NCBI RefSeq assembly: GCF_013449735.1
Contig: NZ_JACBNY010000001.1
Coordinates: forward strand, 124,001 to 188,000
Direction: 5' to 3'
DNA length: 64,000 nucleotides
Source of the DNA: Pseudolactococcus laudensis
GTDB lineage: Bacteria > Bacillota > Bacilli > Lactobacillales > Streptococcaceae
Shown: piece by piece, positions 35,509 through 44,611 of the stretch
How positions within the stretch are numbered: the stretch's first letter is position 1
Layout: the number at the start of each line of letters is the position of its first letter
Program-made: the position numbers and the translations under genes
The notes under the pieces: model-generated
Seen by the model: only the letters and a program-made list of their open reading frames with translations
Database searches by the model: none
What the model was told of the DNA's origin: nothing

Positions 35509-36972
35509 ATGACAATAAAAAAACGATTCCTCATTTCATATATTGGCGGTATAGCAATCGCTTGTCTGTCATTATTTTCAATCATAGGTATTGCTTTTTA
35601 TATAAATACTGGAAAAGTACCAAGTCCCAATACCTTGTATAAGACATTTACACAGCAACGCTCGCTAAACCCAGAAGAGGAATTGGCATATATCAAATTA
35701 CGAGAGATAGCCAAGTCTGACCCTGAACAACTACTTGAACCGAGTGGTGAATTAAAAGAAATGATTCAAACATTTGAACATAAGGAATTAGGTGTTGTTG
35801 TTCGTCAAGATACAAAGATATGTTACTATTCCCAGGACTTAGTAGAAAAATCACTAGTCGTTCATTTCCCTCAATTTGATGTGAACAATATCAAAACAAG
35901 AGGCACAATAGATAATGCAGGTCGTTTATATCGGTATATGAAATATGATTTTTATTTTAAAAATCACGATACCGGTAGTTTATTGATTTTAATAAAAGAA
36001 AATAACTTTTTAGAGTTTATGACAAAGTGGGGCGTATTAGTTAGCGTGATAATTTTACTAGTAGCATTTGGCGGCCTGCTTTTTCTAAATCACTTATTAA
36101 AAAAAACCATCATCAATCCATTGGAAAATCTTGGTGCAGGTATGTCTGAAATACGAAATGGTCACTTAGAAGTTTCGGTAACAAATCCTATGAAACAAAC
36201 AGCGATGGAAGTAAAACAACTGACAGATGACTTTGAAAAAATGCGTGGCGCATTGATTCATTCAACAGAAGAACAAGTAAAACTTGAAGAGAATCGTAAA
36301 ACACTTGTTGCGAGTATATCGCATGATTTGAAAACACCTATCACATCAATTATCGGCTATGTTGAAGGACTATTGGATGGCGTGGCAACGACACCAGAAA
36401 AACGGGATAAGTATTTACAAACTATTCGTACAAAAGCCCTGTCGTTAAATGATTTAATTGAAGAATTATTTTTATATTCGAAATTAGATGCAGCTGCTAT
36501 TCCTCTTAATTTTGAGCGAATTAATCTTAACGAGTTTTTGAAACACATCATTGAAGAGTTTCAAATACAAGCAACCGAAATTTCACTTCAATTATCTAGT
36601 CAAGAATTAAAAGCAAGTTATGTAATGGCTGACCGTATACAGTTAAACCGAGTTTTTATCAATTTAATAGAAAATAGCTTGAAATTTAAAGTTAACGATA
36701 GACCACTTTCTGTTCAACTTGGTATTTCTGAGACTGCAGATATGGTTGAGGTTCGCGTGTCTGATAATGGCCAGGGAATTTCAGCTGAGCAGCTACCATT
36801 TGTTTTTAATCATTTTTATCGAGGTGAAGTGTCACGACCAACTGACACAGGTGGCAGTGGCTTAGGACTTGCTATTGTGAAACAAATCATAGAGATGCAT
36901 GAAGGTAGTGTCATGATTGAAAGTCAAATTTACCAGGGAACAACCGTTGTGGTTTTACTAAAGAAAGCTTGA
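35509..36972 (+). CDS. Sensor histidine kinase
   Basis: A 487-residue membrane kinase. Helix 1 is at about residues 9-32, an extracellular sensor of about 140 residues follows, and helix 2 is at about residues 176-198. A HAMP-type linker (NPLENLGAGMSEIRNGHLEV) precedes HisKA with the phospho-acceptor His in SISHDLKTPITSI. HATPase_c has NLIENSLKF (N box), DNGQGI (G1) and GGSGLGLAIV (G2). GGAG lies before the ATG. The response regulator gene starts 13 bases after its stop. The stimulus is unknown; its neighbours are two surface proteins, so an envelope or redox cue is possible. Confidence 0.92.
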   Translation: MTIKKRFLISYIGGIAIACLSLFSIIGIAFYINTGKVPSPNTLYKTFTQQRSLNPEEELAYIKLREIAKSDPEQLLEPSGELKEMIQTFEHKELGVVVRQDTKICYYSQDLVEKSLVVHFPQFDVNNIKTRGTIDNAGRLYRYMKYDFYFKNHDTGSLLILIKENNFLEFMTKWGVLVSVIILLVAFGGLLFLNHLLKKTIINPLENLGAGMSEIRNGHLEVSVTNPMKQTAMEVKQLTDDFEKMRGALIHSTEEQVKLEENRKTLVASISHDLKTPITSIIGYVEGLLDGVATTPEKRDKYLQTIRTKALSLNDLIEELFLYSKLDAAAIPLNFERINLNEFLKHIIEEFQIQATEISLQLSSQELKASYVMADRIQLNRVFINLIENSLKFKVNDRPLSVQLGISETADMVEVRVSDNGQGISAEQLPFVFNHFYRGEVSRPTDTGGSGLGLAIVKQIIEMHEGSVMIESQIYQGTTVVVLLKKA

Positions 36973-36985
36973 GGAGGATAGCCAA

Positions 36986-37687
36986 GTGTCAAAAGAAGTA
37001 CCACGTATTTTACTGATTGAAGATGATACAAGTATTGCAGAACTACAAAAAGATTGTTTAGAAATCAATCATATGACTGCCGAAATCGCGAATGATGGTC
37101 TGGTAGGTCTGAATCGAGCATTAACGGAAGTGTTTGATTTGGTTATCATTGATATCATGTTGCCATTAATGGATGGTTTTGAGATTTGTCGTAAGATTAG
37201 GGAAAAAAAGAATATCCCACTAATGATTGTCTCAGCAAAAAAAGAAGACATCGATAAAGTCAGAGGTTTAGGCTTAGGCGCAGATGATTACATGACAAAA
37301 CCATTTAGTCCAAGTGAATTAGTCGCTCGTGTTCAAGCGCATATTAAACGCTATCAACTTTTGACGCAATCAGACCCGGTCCTTGATACCATCGAAAGAG
37401 GAGCAATTGTAATCAATACAAGTGCTAGGAGAGCATTTGTGTTAGGAAAAGAGATTTTCTTTCCTGCAAAAGAATTTGACTTATTACTCTTTTTCATGGT
37501 GCATCCTAATCGTGTTTGGACGAAAGAACAGCTCTTTCGTCAAATCTGGGACATGGATGATTTGGATGGCGAAATTTACACAGTTGTCGTGCATGTTGGA
37601 CGAGTCAGGGAAAAGTTAAAAAAAGCTAAATTATCAGAAATGCCAATTGAAACAATTTGGGGCAGCGGCTACCGCTTTAATGCCTAA
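36986..37687 (+). CDS. Response regulator, OmpR/PhoB family
   Basis: A 233-residue regulator. The receiver domain (1-120) has acidic ILLIEDD, the phospho-acceptor in LVIIDIMLPLMDGFE, Ser/Thr at MIVSAKK and Lys in DDYMTKPFSP. The C-terminal winged-helix domain (about 135-232) includes AKEFDLLLFFM, VHVGRVREKL and TIWGSGYRF. Cognate to the kinase directly upstream. The start at 36986 is a TTG or GTG-type region: GAGGAGG lies 8-14 bases before the GTG. Confidence 0.93.
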   Translation: MSKEVPRILLIEDDTSIAELQKDCLEINHMTAEIANDGLVGLNRALTEVFDLVIIDIMLPLMDGFEICRKIREKKNIPLMIVSAKKEDIDKVRGLGLGADDYMTKPFSPSELVARVQAHIKRYQLLTQSDPVLDTIERGAIVINTSARRAFVLGKEIFFPAKEFDLLLFFMVHPNRVWTKEQLFRQIWDMDDLDGEIYTVVVHVGRVREKLKKAKLSEMPIETIWGSGYRFNA

Positions 37688-37711
37688 TGACAACATAAAG
37701 GGAGAAATTTT

Positions 37712-38752
37712 ATGAGAAAAAGACATTTTCTGACTGCCTTCTTTTTATGCAGTATTATCGGACTTGTCGGTTATAAAGTTTACAAAAAAAATATGGAGCC
37801 TTCTAGCGAAGTTTCCAAACCAGTGAAATTCAGTTATACTTTGTCTGAATCTGAAGTCACGCCGTCAACCGAAGAAAAAAAAGCCAATGAACTAGACTTT
37901 GAAAATACAACTTATCAATATGATGTTGTCACAGGTGCTACCCAAACGACATTTGGCTCCAATCCGAAACCGTTTTTCTCTTATGAAGAGAAATTAAAGA
38001 AAATGTTTTGGTCAAATCAGCCGCCATTAGGGTTACTGGAAGGGAATTATTTTACAAATGAAGGCTATTTTGATGTTGGAAATAAAGGCATCGTCGAAAT
38101 CGTAACAGATGAAACAAATAAAATCATTAATATTGAATTTAACGAATATGCTGCTGAAAATTATTATGCCTCAAAATATGCCGGTGCTAATAAACGCCTT
38201 TCTGACTATGCCTTTCTTCAAGCAAAAAATCCAAGAACAGATACAACTCTTGTGACAGTGGTTAATGGTATTACCTTTGTTGAAAAACAAATGCGTGAAG
38301 AAAATCGCGTTACAGGTAATTTTGAAACTGTAAAAGGGTCATCGACCACTGCCAGACAAGGCTTGATGGCGATTGCAACTGAATTGTCAGAAGAAATCAA
38401 ACAACCCTCTAAAACCAAATATATTGGCTACACCGAAGATTTTGGTGACGGACTGATAGGTAGACTTCAATTAACCGTAATGGATGGTAAAATTCAAACC
38501 GCACGTTATGATGAATACTTTGCTGATCAACCTGAAAAAATTAATGCAGACCAATTGAAACCCTATTATCGTCAGTCAAAATACTTTTCACTAGATTATA
38601 ATGCGGCAACAAACAATGATTTTGTGACCTTTTCTAACGATTTAACTAGAAAGATTATTGAGCAACAATCTTTGACAATTGAAGACAGTAAATTAATGCA
38701 ACACCCTTCTTTTGTTTCCTACCAAAAGTTAATGCAGCATATTTCTTTGTAG
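37712..38752 (+). CDS. Membrane-anchored FMN-binding-like surface protein
   Basis: A 346-residue protein with one N-terminal helix (residues 5-24, no good lipobox), a Ser/Glu-rich linker and a large extracellular part. Two motifs resemble the flavin-attachment sequence of FMN_bind domains: DVVTGATQTT at about residue 72 and KGSSTTARQG at about residue 210. The segments between them (for example EIVTDETNKIINIEFNEY, LTVMDGKIQTARYDEYF) match the DGKI-x-I strand pattern of that fold. FMN_bind proteins act in extracellular electron transfer and related redox chemistry; that role is inference here. Third gene of the TCS unit, 24 bases after the regulator. No ApbE flavin transferase is in the window. 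Confidence 0.6.
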   Translation: MRKRHFLTAFFLCSIIGLVGYKVYKKNMEPSSEVSKPVKFSYTLSESEVTPSTEEKKANELDFENTTYQYDVVTGATQTTFGSNPKPFFSYEEKLKKMFWSNQPPLGLLEGNYFTNEGYFDVGNKGIVEIVTDETNKIINIEFNEYAAENYYASKYAGANKRLSDYAFLQAKNPRTDTTLVTVVNGITFVEKQMREENRVTGNFETVKGSSTTARQGLMAIATELSEEIKQPSKTKYIGYTEDFGDGLIGRLQLTVMDGKIQTARYDEYFADQPEKINADQLKPYYRQSKYFSLDYNAATNNDFVTFSNDLTRKIIEQQSLTIEDSKLMQHPSFVSYQKLMQHISL

Positions 38753-38790
38753 AAAAGAGCTGCGCTTTAATCTCATTAGATATTTAAAAA

Positions 38791-38822
38791 ACCGAAAAGA
38801 GGAGACTCTCTTCGTTTTTTTG
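38791..38822. terminator. Terminator after the TCS operon
   Basis: ACCGAAAAGAG pairs with CTCTCTTCG with one mismatch around GAGA, followed by TTTTTTT. Confidence 0.65.
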
Positions 38823-38866
38823 TTTTTTAGTGTTTTTCAGCACCAGAACATGATATTGTTGCTATT

Positions 38867-40195
38867 TTAACGTTTCCTAGGTCGTAAATACACAAAACCA
38901 TAAATCAAAATAATCAAGATAATCAAAGATGTCGCAATCACGTTCCAAGAAGTCATAAGCTGCATACTTTTCAATGTCTGCACCGGCGTACTTGTGATAA
39001 CAAAAAAACTTTTAAGAGATAGCCCTTTATCGAGAATAATGAATGAGCCCAAAAGCATTAATAAAAATTGATGTAAAATACTTCCGATATTCTGCAAACT
39101 ATATTTGACCCAAATTCTTTTATCCTCAGAAACAGTCTCGATTTCTTCATATTGTGCAGTTATCCAAGCGTTTAATGCCCCCTTAAACGTACTCGTTAAA
39201 AGCACACCAATTGGAAAGAAAGGCGTAAACACGATAGTGATTAACCCGAACAGGATACCTAATAAAGCATATTGCTTAGCATAGTGACCTAACAGTGGTC
39301 GGATTTTCGCAGCAAGAATAATCCCAAAAACGTAAGGCAGATAAAATTGCAAGAACAACTGCTTGTGACCGTAATATCCAGCGGCATACAAAGAACAGAA
39401 CAAGAATAAATAATTCCCCACAGCACCATTGATATAGGTTAAGTAAGTTAAATCGGCTGAAATTTTTCTATGAATTTTATCCTTGAAAATGCTAGTGGCA
39501 ATCGTGTATAGGATGATTAAGAAAAAGAAACCATAGATGAAATAGTCAAACTCAACATGATTAAAGAGAAGTCGACTAGCTCGCAAAAAGAAAATCAAAC
39601 TGAAAAAAGAGAAAAAGAGCACCAAGTACTTATAAGATATGCCTTCTAAATCATGTATATCAACCTCATAATCAGTCAGTTGTGACAAGTTACGAAAAGA
39701 AAATAAATATAGGATACCATATAAAAGAAAGAACCCTAAGTATTTAAACGGAGCTGGAAAGAAGAGTGAACAACCAATCAGTAGAAACATGCCTAATAAA
39801 AGAGGCAAATGAGTTTTCGTCAACCGATTATTTTTTTTGAGAAAGTAAGTGACTGAAGTATTTGACATCGGTAGCCAAGCAGCACTTAAGCCTAATAGAA
39901 TCCCTGAAATAATGTATAAAGGAAAATAAAGCGTGCCCAACACCCCTAATAAACAGCCTAAGCTCCCACAATACAATGAAAAATGGAGTAACGTGTAACT
40001 ATTAAAGCTCGTTTTAATCCCTCTGATTAAGAAAATACCAGTCATTCTGAATGTATAGAATAAAACAAACGGCAGTACTGAAATAAAAGTATGCTGATTG
40101 GCAATTTGAATAAAAATCATAAATGGCAATACAATAATTGTGCTATTAATGATTGAAAGTGCGGATTTTCCAATTTGATTCAGTTGCGTTTTCAT
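38867..40195 (-). CDS. Polytopic membrane protein, MFS-like, unknown
   Basis: A 442-residue protein with about 12 hydrophobic helices, which looks like a degenerate major-facilitator fold (GCLLGVLGTLYFPLYIISGI, then LLGLSAAWLPMSNTSVTYFL). It ends LRPRKR. The start at 40195 (MKTQLNQIGKSALSI) has AGGGGG 6 bases upstream; the longer frame to 40249 reads through the ribosome binding site. It converges on the TCS/FMN-binding operon. No clear family or substrate. Confidence 0.7.
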   Translation of the reverse strand: MKTQLNQIGKSALSIINSTIIVLPFMIFIQIANQHTFISVLPFVLFYTFRMTGIFLIRGIKTSFNSYTLLHFSLYCGSLGCLLGVLGTLYFPLYIISGILLGLSAAWLPMSNTSVTYFLKKNNRLTKTHLPLLLGMFLLIGCSLFFPAPFKYLGFFLLYGILYLFSFRNLSQLTDYEVDIHDLEGISYKYLVLFFSFFSLIFFLRASRLLFNHVEFDYFIYGFFFLIILYTIATSIFKDKIHRKISADLTYLTYINGAVGNYLFLFCSLYAAGYYGHKQLFLQFYLPYVFGIILAAKIRPLLGHYAKQYALLGILFGLITIVFTPFFPIGVLLTSTFKGALNAWITAQYEEIETVSEDKRIWVKYSLQNIGSILHQFLLMLLGSFIILDKGLSLKSFFVITSTPVQTLKSMQLMTSWNVIATSLIILIILIYGFVYLRPRKR

Positions 40196-40382
40196 TTTTC
40201 CCCCTGTAACTAAAAAACACTTTGTTTTGAAGTATTTAGCTAGAACCATTATAATGTAAAATTGACAAAAAAGACAGTTTTTAATTAAATAGTAAATGAA
40301 TTTAATTTTTCATGTGATATAGCCAATTTAAAGTTGATATAAATGTGTCAATGATGATCATCTTATCTGCTATCATAAAGGT

Positions 40383-40506
40383 ATTCAGTCTATAAGAGAG
40401 ACGACACTTTCGTAAAAAGAAATTCAGAGCGATGACATCTTTAAGAATAAGTTGTTATGCCCTGAAAATAAGAAGGAAAGCCGACAGTTGTGAGCGGCTT
40501 TTTTGC
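40383..40506 (+). ncRNA. Candidate small RNA (promoter plus orphan terminator)
   Basis: A transcript of about 120 bases could start just after TGCTATCAT and end at a clear intrinsic terminator (AAAGCCG/CGGCTTT, T6). No coding frame lies in between, and the terminator is not downstream of any plus-strand gene in the window. The -35 box is weak, so this is only a candidate. Confidence 0.3.
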
Positions 40507-40559
40507 TTGCAGTGAGCCATTATCAGGCAAATTTTTGGCATTAAATTCACAGAATTTTT

Positions 40560-40588
40560 TTGCTATCCGTTAGTATTTAAGCTACAAT
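40560..40588 (+). promoter_or_regulatory. Promoter of the ABC exporter operon
   Basis: TTGCTA and TACAAT with a 17-base spacer, 31 bases before the GTG start. Confidence 0.65.
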
Positions 40589-40619
40589 AGAGGTAATTTA
40601 AAAAAGATAGGGGAATCTT

Positions 40620-42338
40620 GTGATACATTTATTGCGTCATGCAAAGGCATACCGAAAGCAGATTATTTTGGGGCCCTTTTTCAAGTTTTTGGAGGCCGTT
40701 TTTGAATTGGTACTGCCTTTATTTATGGCACGCTTGATTGACCAAGGCGTGAGAGCAGGTCATCAGGCCACAGTTTGGCAAATGACAGCTTGGATGGTTG
40801 CCATGTCAGTCATTGGCATGATTTGTGCGGTTATTTGTCAGTATTATGCCTCAATTGCATCGCAAGGCTTTGGTACAGAATTACGCACACAACTCATGAA
40901 GAAAATCAACCAACTGTCTCACCAAGATTTAAATCAATTTGGAACAGATACGCTGATTACACGCCTAACCAGTGATATTAATCAACTTCAACTCGCTTTA
41001 GCCATGTTAATTCGTTTGGTTGTTCGTGCACCATTTTTAAGCATCGGCTCTATCATCATGGCCTTTTATATTGATTGGCAAACAGGTTTGCTTTATTTAA
41101 TTTTATTGCCGATTTTTTTTGTCATTTTATTTTTCATTGTGCGCTACAGCGTGCCACTTTATAAACGTGTCCAAGAAAAATTGGACCAGTTAAATGAACT
41201 GGTCAATCAAAATCTTAGCGGTGTGCGCGTGATCCGTGCTTTTGCTCGTCGAAAAGAAGATGTCAAGCGTTTTGATGATGCGACCGATGATTTGGTAAAT
41301 ATTTACCAACGCGTGACCAATTTATCGGCCCTATTATCACCTGCAACGACCCTAGTCATGAACCTCGGTATTGTTGCCTTAATTTATATCGGTGGCTTTA
41401 AGGTCAACACCGGCCACCTAGCACCCGGTGAAGTCCTAGCCTTAATCAACTACATGAATCAGATGCTATTGGCTCTAATCGTTGTTTCCAACCTAGTGGT
41501 CATCTTTACACGCGCAGCAGCCTCTGGTGCACGTATTAACCAAGTCTTTGAGACGACCCCTTCTTTGACTCAGCCCGAACAAGCAAAAACTGCCCCTAGT
41601 CAGCCAGATTTCATCCATTTTGAAAACGTCGACTTTCGCTACGATGCAAACGGCGGTCTGGCTTTGCAAGACATCAACTTTAGCCTTAAACCCGGTGAGT
41701 TCATAGGCATCACAGGCCCAACCGGTAGTGGTAAATCCACATTGACCCAGCTCATCCCACGTTTTTACGATGTAGCAGCAGGGCGTATCCTAGTCAATGG
41801 TTTAGATGTTCGAGAATGGGATTTGGCGGCTCTGCGCCACCAAACAGCTTTCGGTCCACAGACCGCAGTGCTCTTTCATGGCACGATTCGTGAGAATCTG
41901 CAGTGGGGAAAAGCAGATGCAACAGACGAAGACTGTTTCCAAGCTTTGGAAACGGCCCAGTGTCGTGAATTTGTCGAAAAATTACCAGAAGGACTAAATA
42001 CTATGGTCATGGAAAATGGTAAAAACTTTTCAGGTGGTCAACGCCAACGCCTAACGATTGCACGCGCCTTAATTCGTAAGCCTAATCTCTTAATTTTGGA
42101 TGATTCACTTTCTGCCTTAGATTATCAGACCGATTTAGACTTGCGACAAGCGCTCGCACGAGATTTAGATAGTGCTATGATTATTATTTCTCAACGCGTT
42201 CGCTCGATTCAACAAGCTAAAGAAATCTTAGTCTTAGATAGCGGTCGTTTAGTTGGCAAAGGTAGCCACGAATCGCTACTTGCAAGCTCGCCTGAATACC
42301 AAGCTATTGTTGCATCTCAGGAGGAAGAACATGACTAA
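40620..42338 (+). CDS. Heterodimeric ABC exporter, subunit with degenerate ATP site
   Basis: A 572-residue half-transporter: six-helix ABC membrane domain (residues 1-310) plus ATPase. Walker A is GPTGSGKST and the signature is FSGGQRQRLT. The residue after Walker B is Asp, not Glu (LLILDDSLSALD), and the switch His is replaced by Gln (IISQRVRSI). This is the pattern of the LmrC-type subunit, in which one of the two composite ATP sites cannot hydrolyse efficiently. It pairs with the next gene, whose start overlaps. Starts at GTG 40620 after GGGGAA. Multidrug or lipid-linked export is likely by homology. Confidence 0.9.
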   Translation: MIHLLRHAKAYRKQIILGPFFKFLEAVFELVLPLFMARLIDQGVRAGHQATVWQMTAWMVAMSVIGMICAVICQYYASIASQGFGTELRTQLMKKINQLSHQDLNQFGTDTLITRLTSDINQLQLALAMLIRLVVRAPFLSIGSIIMAFYIDWQTGLLYLILLPIFFVILFFIVRYSVPLYKRVQEKLDQLNELVNQNLSGVRVIRAFARRKEDVKRFDDATDDLVNIYQRVTNLSALLSPATTLVMNLGIVALIYIGGFKVNTGHLAPGEVLALINYMNQMLLALIVVSNLVVIFTRAAASGARINQVFETTPSLTQPEQAKTAPSQPDFIHFENVDFRYDANGGLALQDINFSLKPGEFIGITGPTGSGKSTLTQLIPRFYDVAAGRILVNGLDVREWDLAALRHQTAFGPQTAVLFHGTIRENLQWGKADATDEDCFQALETAQCREFVEKLPEGLNTMVMENGKNFSGGQRQRLTIARALIRKPNLLILDDSLSALDYQTDLDLRQALARDLDSAMIIISQRVRSIQQAKEILVLDSGRLVGKGSHESLLASSPEYQAIVASQEEEHD

Positions 42339-44082
42339 AACAAATCAAAAAGCCTCATGGCGGTTCTTTTTACCCTACCTACTCGCCTTTCGTTTAGAGC
42401 TTATCTTATCGATTATTTTTGGATTAGCTAGTGGTATTACAGTCGTTTTGACAACCTATTACATTGGTTTAAGTGTCGACCAAATGGTTAATCAAGGTCA
42501 GGTTAACTTCTCAACACTTCGTCATATTTTAACGCTACTTGTGGGTGTCTTACTCGTGACGGTCGTTAGTCAGTGGCTCATTCAACGCTTGAGTAATCGC
42601 CTATCCTATCGCTCAGTCGCTGTTTTACGTAAAGATGTTTACGAACACCTGAATCAGTTACCGTTACGCTACTATGACCAAACGGCTCATGGTGATATTG
42701 TCAGTCGTTTCACGAATGATATGGATAACATTTCAGTAGCAAGCGCAGCCGTTTTTAACCAGCTTTTCTCTGGTATCACAGTTGTCATTGTTGCGCTAGT
42801 CTTTATGTTATATTTGAGCCCGATTTTGACATTGGTCGTTCTGATTTCGACACCGATTATTTTCTTAGTGTCTTGGCTAGTTGCACGAGCATCACAGCAA
42901 GACTTCGTTAGCCAACAGCAAATTATCGGAGACATCTCAGGTTATATTACAGAAATGATTGGCAATCAAAAAACAGTCAAAGCTTTTCAACGCGAAACAG
43001 TCAATCAAGCGCAATTTGAAGACTTGAATCAAGAACTTTATGTCAAAGGTCAAAAAGCACAGTTTTCTTCTTCATTGACGAATCCCCTATCACGCTTTGT
43101 TGACCATTTGGCTTATCTATCAGTGGGCTGCGTTGGGGGTATTATGGCGCTCAACGGGTCTGCAACAGTGACGATTGGTGTGATTTCTAGCTTTACAATT
43201 TATGCCACTCAGTTTTCTAAACCTTTTATTGAGATTTCAGGGATTACAACACAGATTCAGACAGCATTTGCTGGCTTGAAACGCACCCAAGAACTCATGA
43301 ATCAACCGATAGAGCAACCAGATGCACCAGATGCGCAAGTTTTGGAACACGCCAAAGGTGAAATTGACTTTCAAGATGTCAGCTTTGGTTATAATCCTGG
43401 ACAGTCCTTGATTACTGATTTTTCACTCAAGGTCGCCCCTGGTGAAATGATTGCCATCGTCGGAAAAACTGGTGCAGGTAAATCAACCCTGATCAATCTC
43501 TTGATGCGTTTTTACGATGTCGATAAAGGGTCAATTTCAATTGACGGTACTGACATCAGAGATTTCACACGCGATAGTTTGCGTCAAAGCTTTGGTATGG
43601 TGCTGCAAGAAACTTGGTTGTTTGGCAGCTCCTTACGCGCTAATCTTTGCTATGGTCGCGAAGATGCGACAGATGATGAGATTTATGCAGCCTTGAAACA
43701 AGCTCACATGTATGACTTTGTCATGCGCCTACCAGAAAAGCTAGAGACCCAGATTGGCGCTCACGCTCTTAAAATTTCTGAAGGTCAACGCCAACTTCTA
43801 ACCATTGCTCGAACGATGATTAGCGAGCCTGATATGCTGATTTTAGATGAGGCAACAAGTTCAGTAGATACCTTGACAGAGCAAAAAATTTCACAGGCCT
43901 TCTTAACTATGATGACCGGACGCACAAGTTTCGTTATTGCCCACCGCCTATCAACAATTCGAAATGCCGACCAGATTTTAGTCTTAAATCAAGGCCAAAT
44001 CGTTGAAATAGGTAGCCATGACGACTTAATGGCGAGACATGGCTATTATTATCAGTTACAGCAAGCCCAATTTGCCAAGTAA
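42331..44082 (+). CDS. Heterodimeric ABC exporter, catalytic partner subunit
   Basis: A 583-residue half-transporter with six membrane helices and an ATPase. Walker A is GKTGAGKST, Walker B is LILDEATSSVD with the catalytic Glu, and the H-loop is FVIAHRLSTI. Its signature is altered to KISEGQRQLLT, the complementary defect expected of the LmrD-type partner. The ATG at 42331 has CAGGAGGAA 6-13 bases before it and lies within the last codons of the first subunit. Together they form one composite active and one degenerate ATP site, as in LmrCD-type multidrug exporters. Confidence 0.92.
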   Translation: MTKTNQKASWRFFLPYLLAFRLELILSIIFGLASGITVVLTTYYIGLSVDQMVNQGQVNFSTLRHILTLLVGVLLVTVVSQWLIQRLSNRLSYRSVAVLRKDVYEHLNQLPLRYYDQTAHGDIVSRFTNDMDNISVASAAVFNQLFSGITVVIVALVFMLYLSPILTLVVLISTPIIFLVSWLVARASQQDFVSQQQIIGDISGYITEMIGNQKTVKAFQRETVNQAQFEDLNQELYVKGQKAQFSSSLTNPLSRFVDHLAYLSVGCVGGIMALNGSATVTIGVISSFTIYATQFSKPFIEISGITTQIQTAFAGLKRTQELMNQPIEQPDAPDAQVLEHAKGEIDFQDVSFGYNPGQSLITDFSLKVAPGEMIAIVGKTGAGKSTLINLLMRFYDVDKGSISIDGTDIRDFTRDSLRQSFGMVLQETWLFGSSLRANLCYGREDATDDEIYAALKQAHMYDFVMRLPEKLETQIGAHALKISEGQRQLLTIARTMISEPDMLILDEATSSVDTLTEQKISQAFLTMMTGRTSFVIAHRLSTIRNADQILVLNQGQIVEIGSHDDLMARHGYYYQLQQAQFAK

Positions 44083-44090
44083 AATTAATA

Positions 44091-44126
44091 ACGAAAAGAG
44101 TCTGAGATTTTTCTCGGCTTTTTTCG
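44091..44126 (+). terminator. Terminator of the ABC exporter operon
   Basis: ACGAAAAGAG-CTGAG pairs with CTCGG-CTTTTTTCG with G-U pairs; the T-run overlaps the following TATAAT (44127-44132). Confidence 0.6.
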
Positions 44127-44163
44127 TATAATAGGATATAGAAATTAAAATATTGGAGAAATC

Positions 44164-44610
44164 ATGAAAACAAGAGGATTTGAACGCGTTACAGCTTATG
44201 AAAATGCAGGAATCGACCTACCCCTTAGAAGTACTGTACACGCAGCAGGTTACGACTTTATCGCAGCAGAAACAATCAGCCTAAACCCAGGTGAAATCAA
44301 ACTCATTCCGACAGGTATCAAAGCCTATATGCAACCAGGAGAAGTCCTCTACCTCTATGACCGCTCATCTAATCCACGAAAAAAAGGTCTAGTTTTGATT
44401 AACAGCGTTGGTGTTATTGACGGTGATTACTACGGCAATCCAGATAACGAAGGACATATCTTTGCTCAAATGAAAAACATCACCGACCAAATCGTAGAAG
44501 TTGCCAAAGGCGAACGCATCGTCCAAGGCGTTTTTGCACCATTTCTATTAGCAGATGCAGATAGTGCTGAAGGTACACGCATCGGTGGCTTTGGTAGCAC
44601 AGGGGCATAA
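44164..44610 (+). CDS. dut: dUTP diphosphatase
   Basis: A 148-residue trimeric dUTPase that converts dUTP to dUMP and keeps uracil out of DNA. All five motifs are recognisable: [36 protein letters not shown] and the C-terminal [12 protein letters not shown] lies 7 bases before the ATG. Followed after one base by radA, so a dut-radA operon is likely. Confidence 0.93.
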   Translation: MKTRGFERVTAYENAGIDLPLRSTVHAAGYDFIAAETISLNPGEIKLIPTGIKAYMQPGEVLYLYDRSSNPRKKGLVLINSVGVIDGDYYGNPDNEGHIFAQMKNITDQIVEVAKGERIVQGVFAPFLLADADSAEGTRIGGFGSTGA

Positions 44611-44611
44611 T

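Larger units (their letters stand above)
40196..40619. other. Intergenic region with possible small RNA and promoter
   Basis: 424 bases without a protein gene. It contains AT-rich DNA upstream of the minus-strand membrane gene, an extended -10-like TGCTATCAT at 40369-40377, an orphan terminator at 40477-40505, and the promoter of the following ABC operon. Confidence 0.5.
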
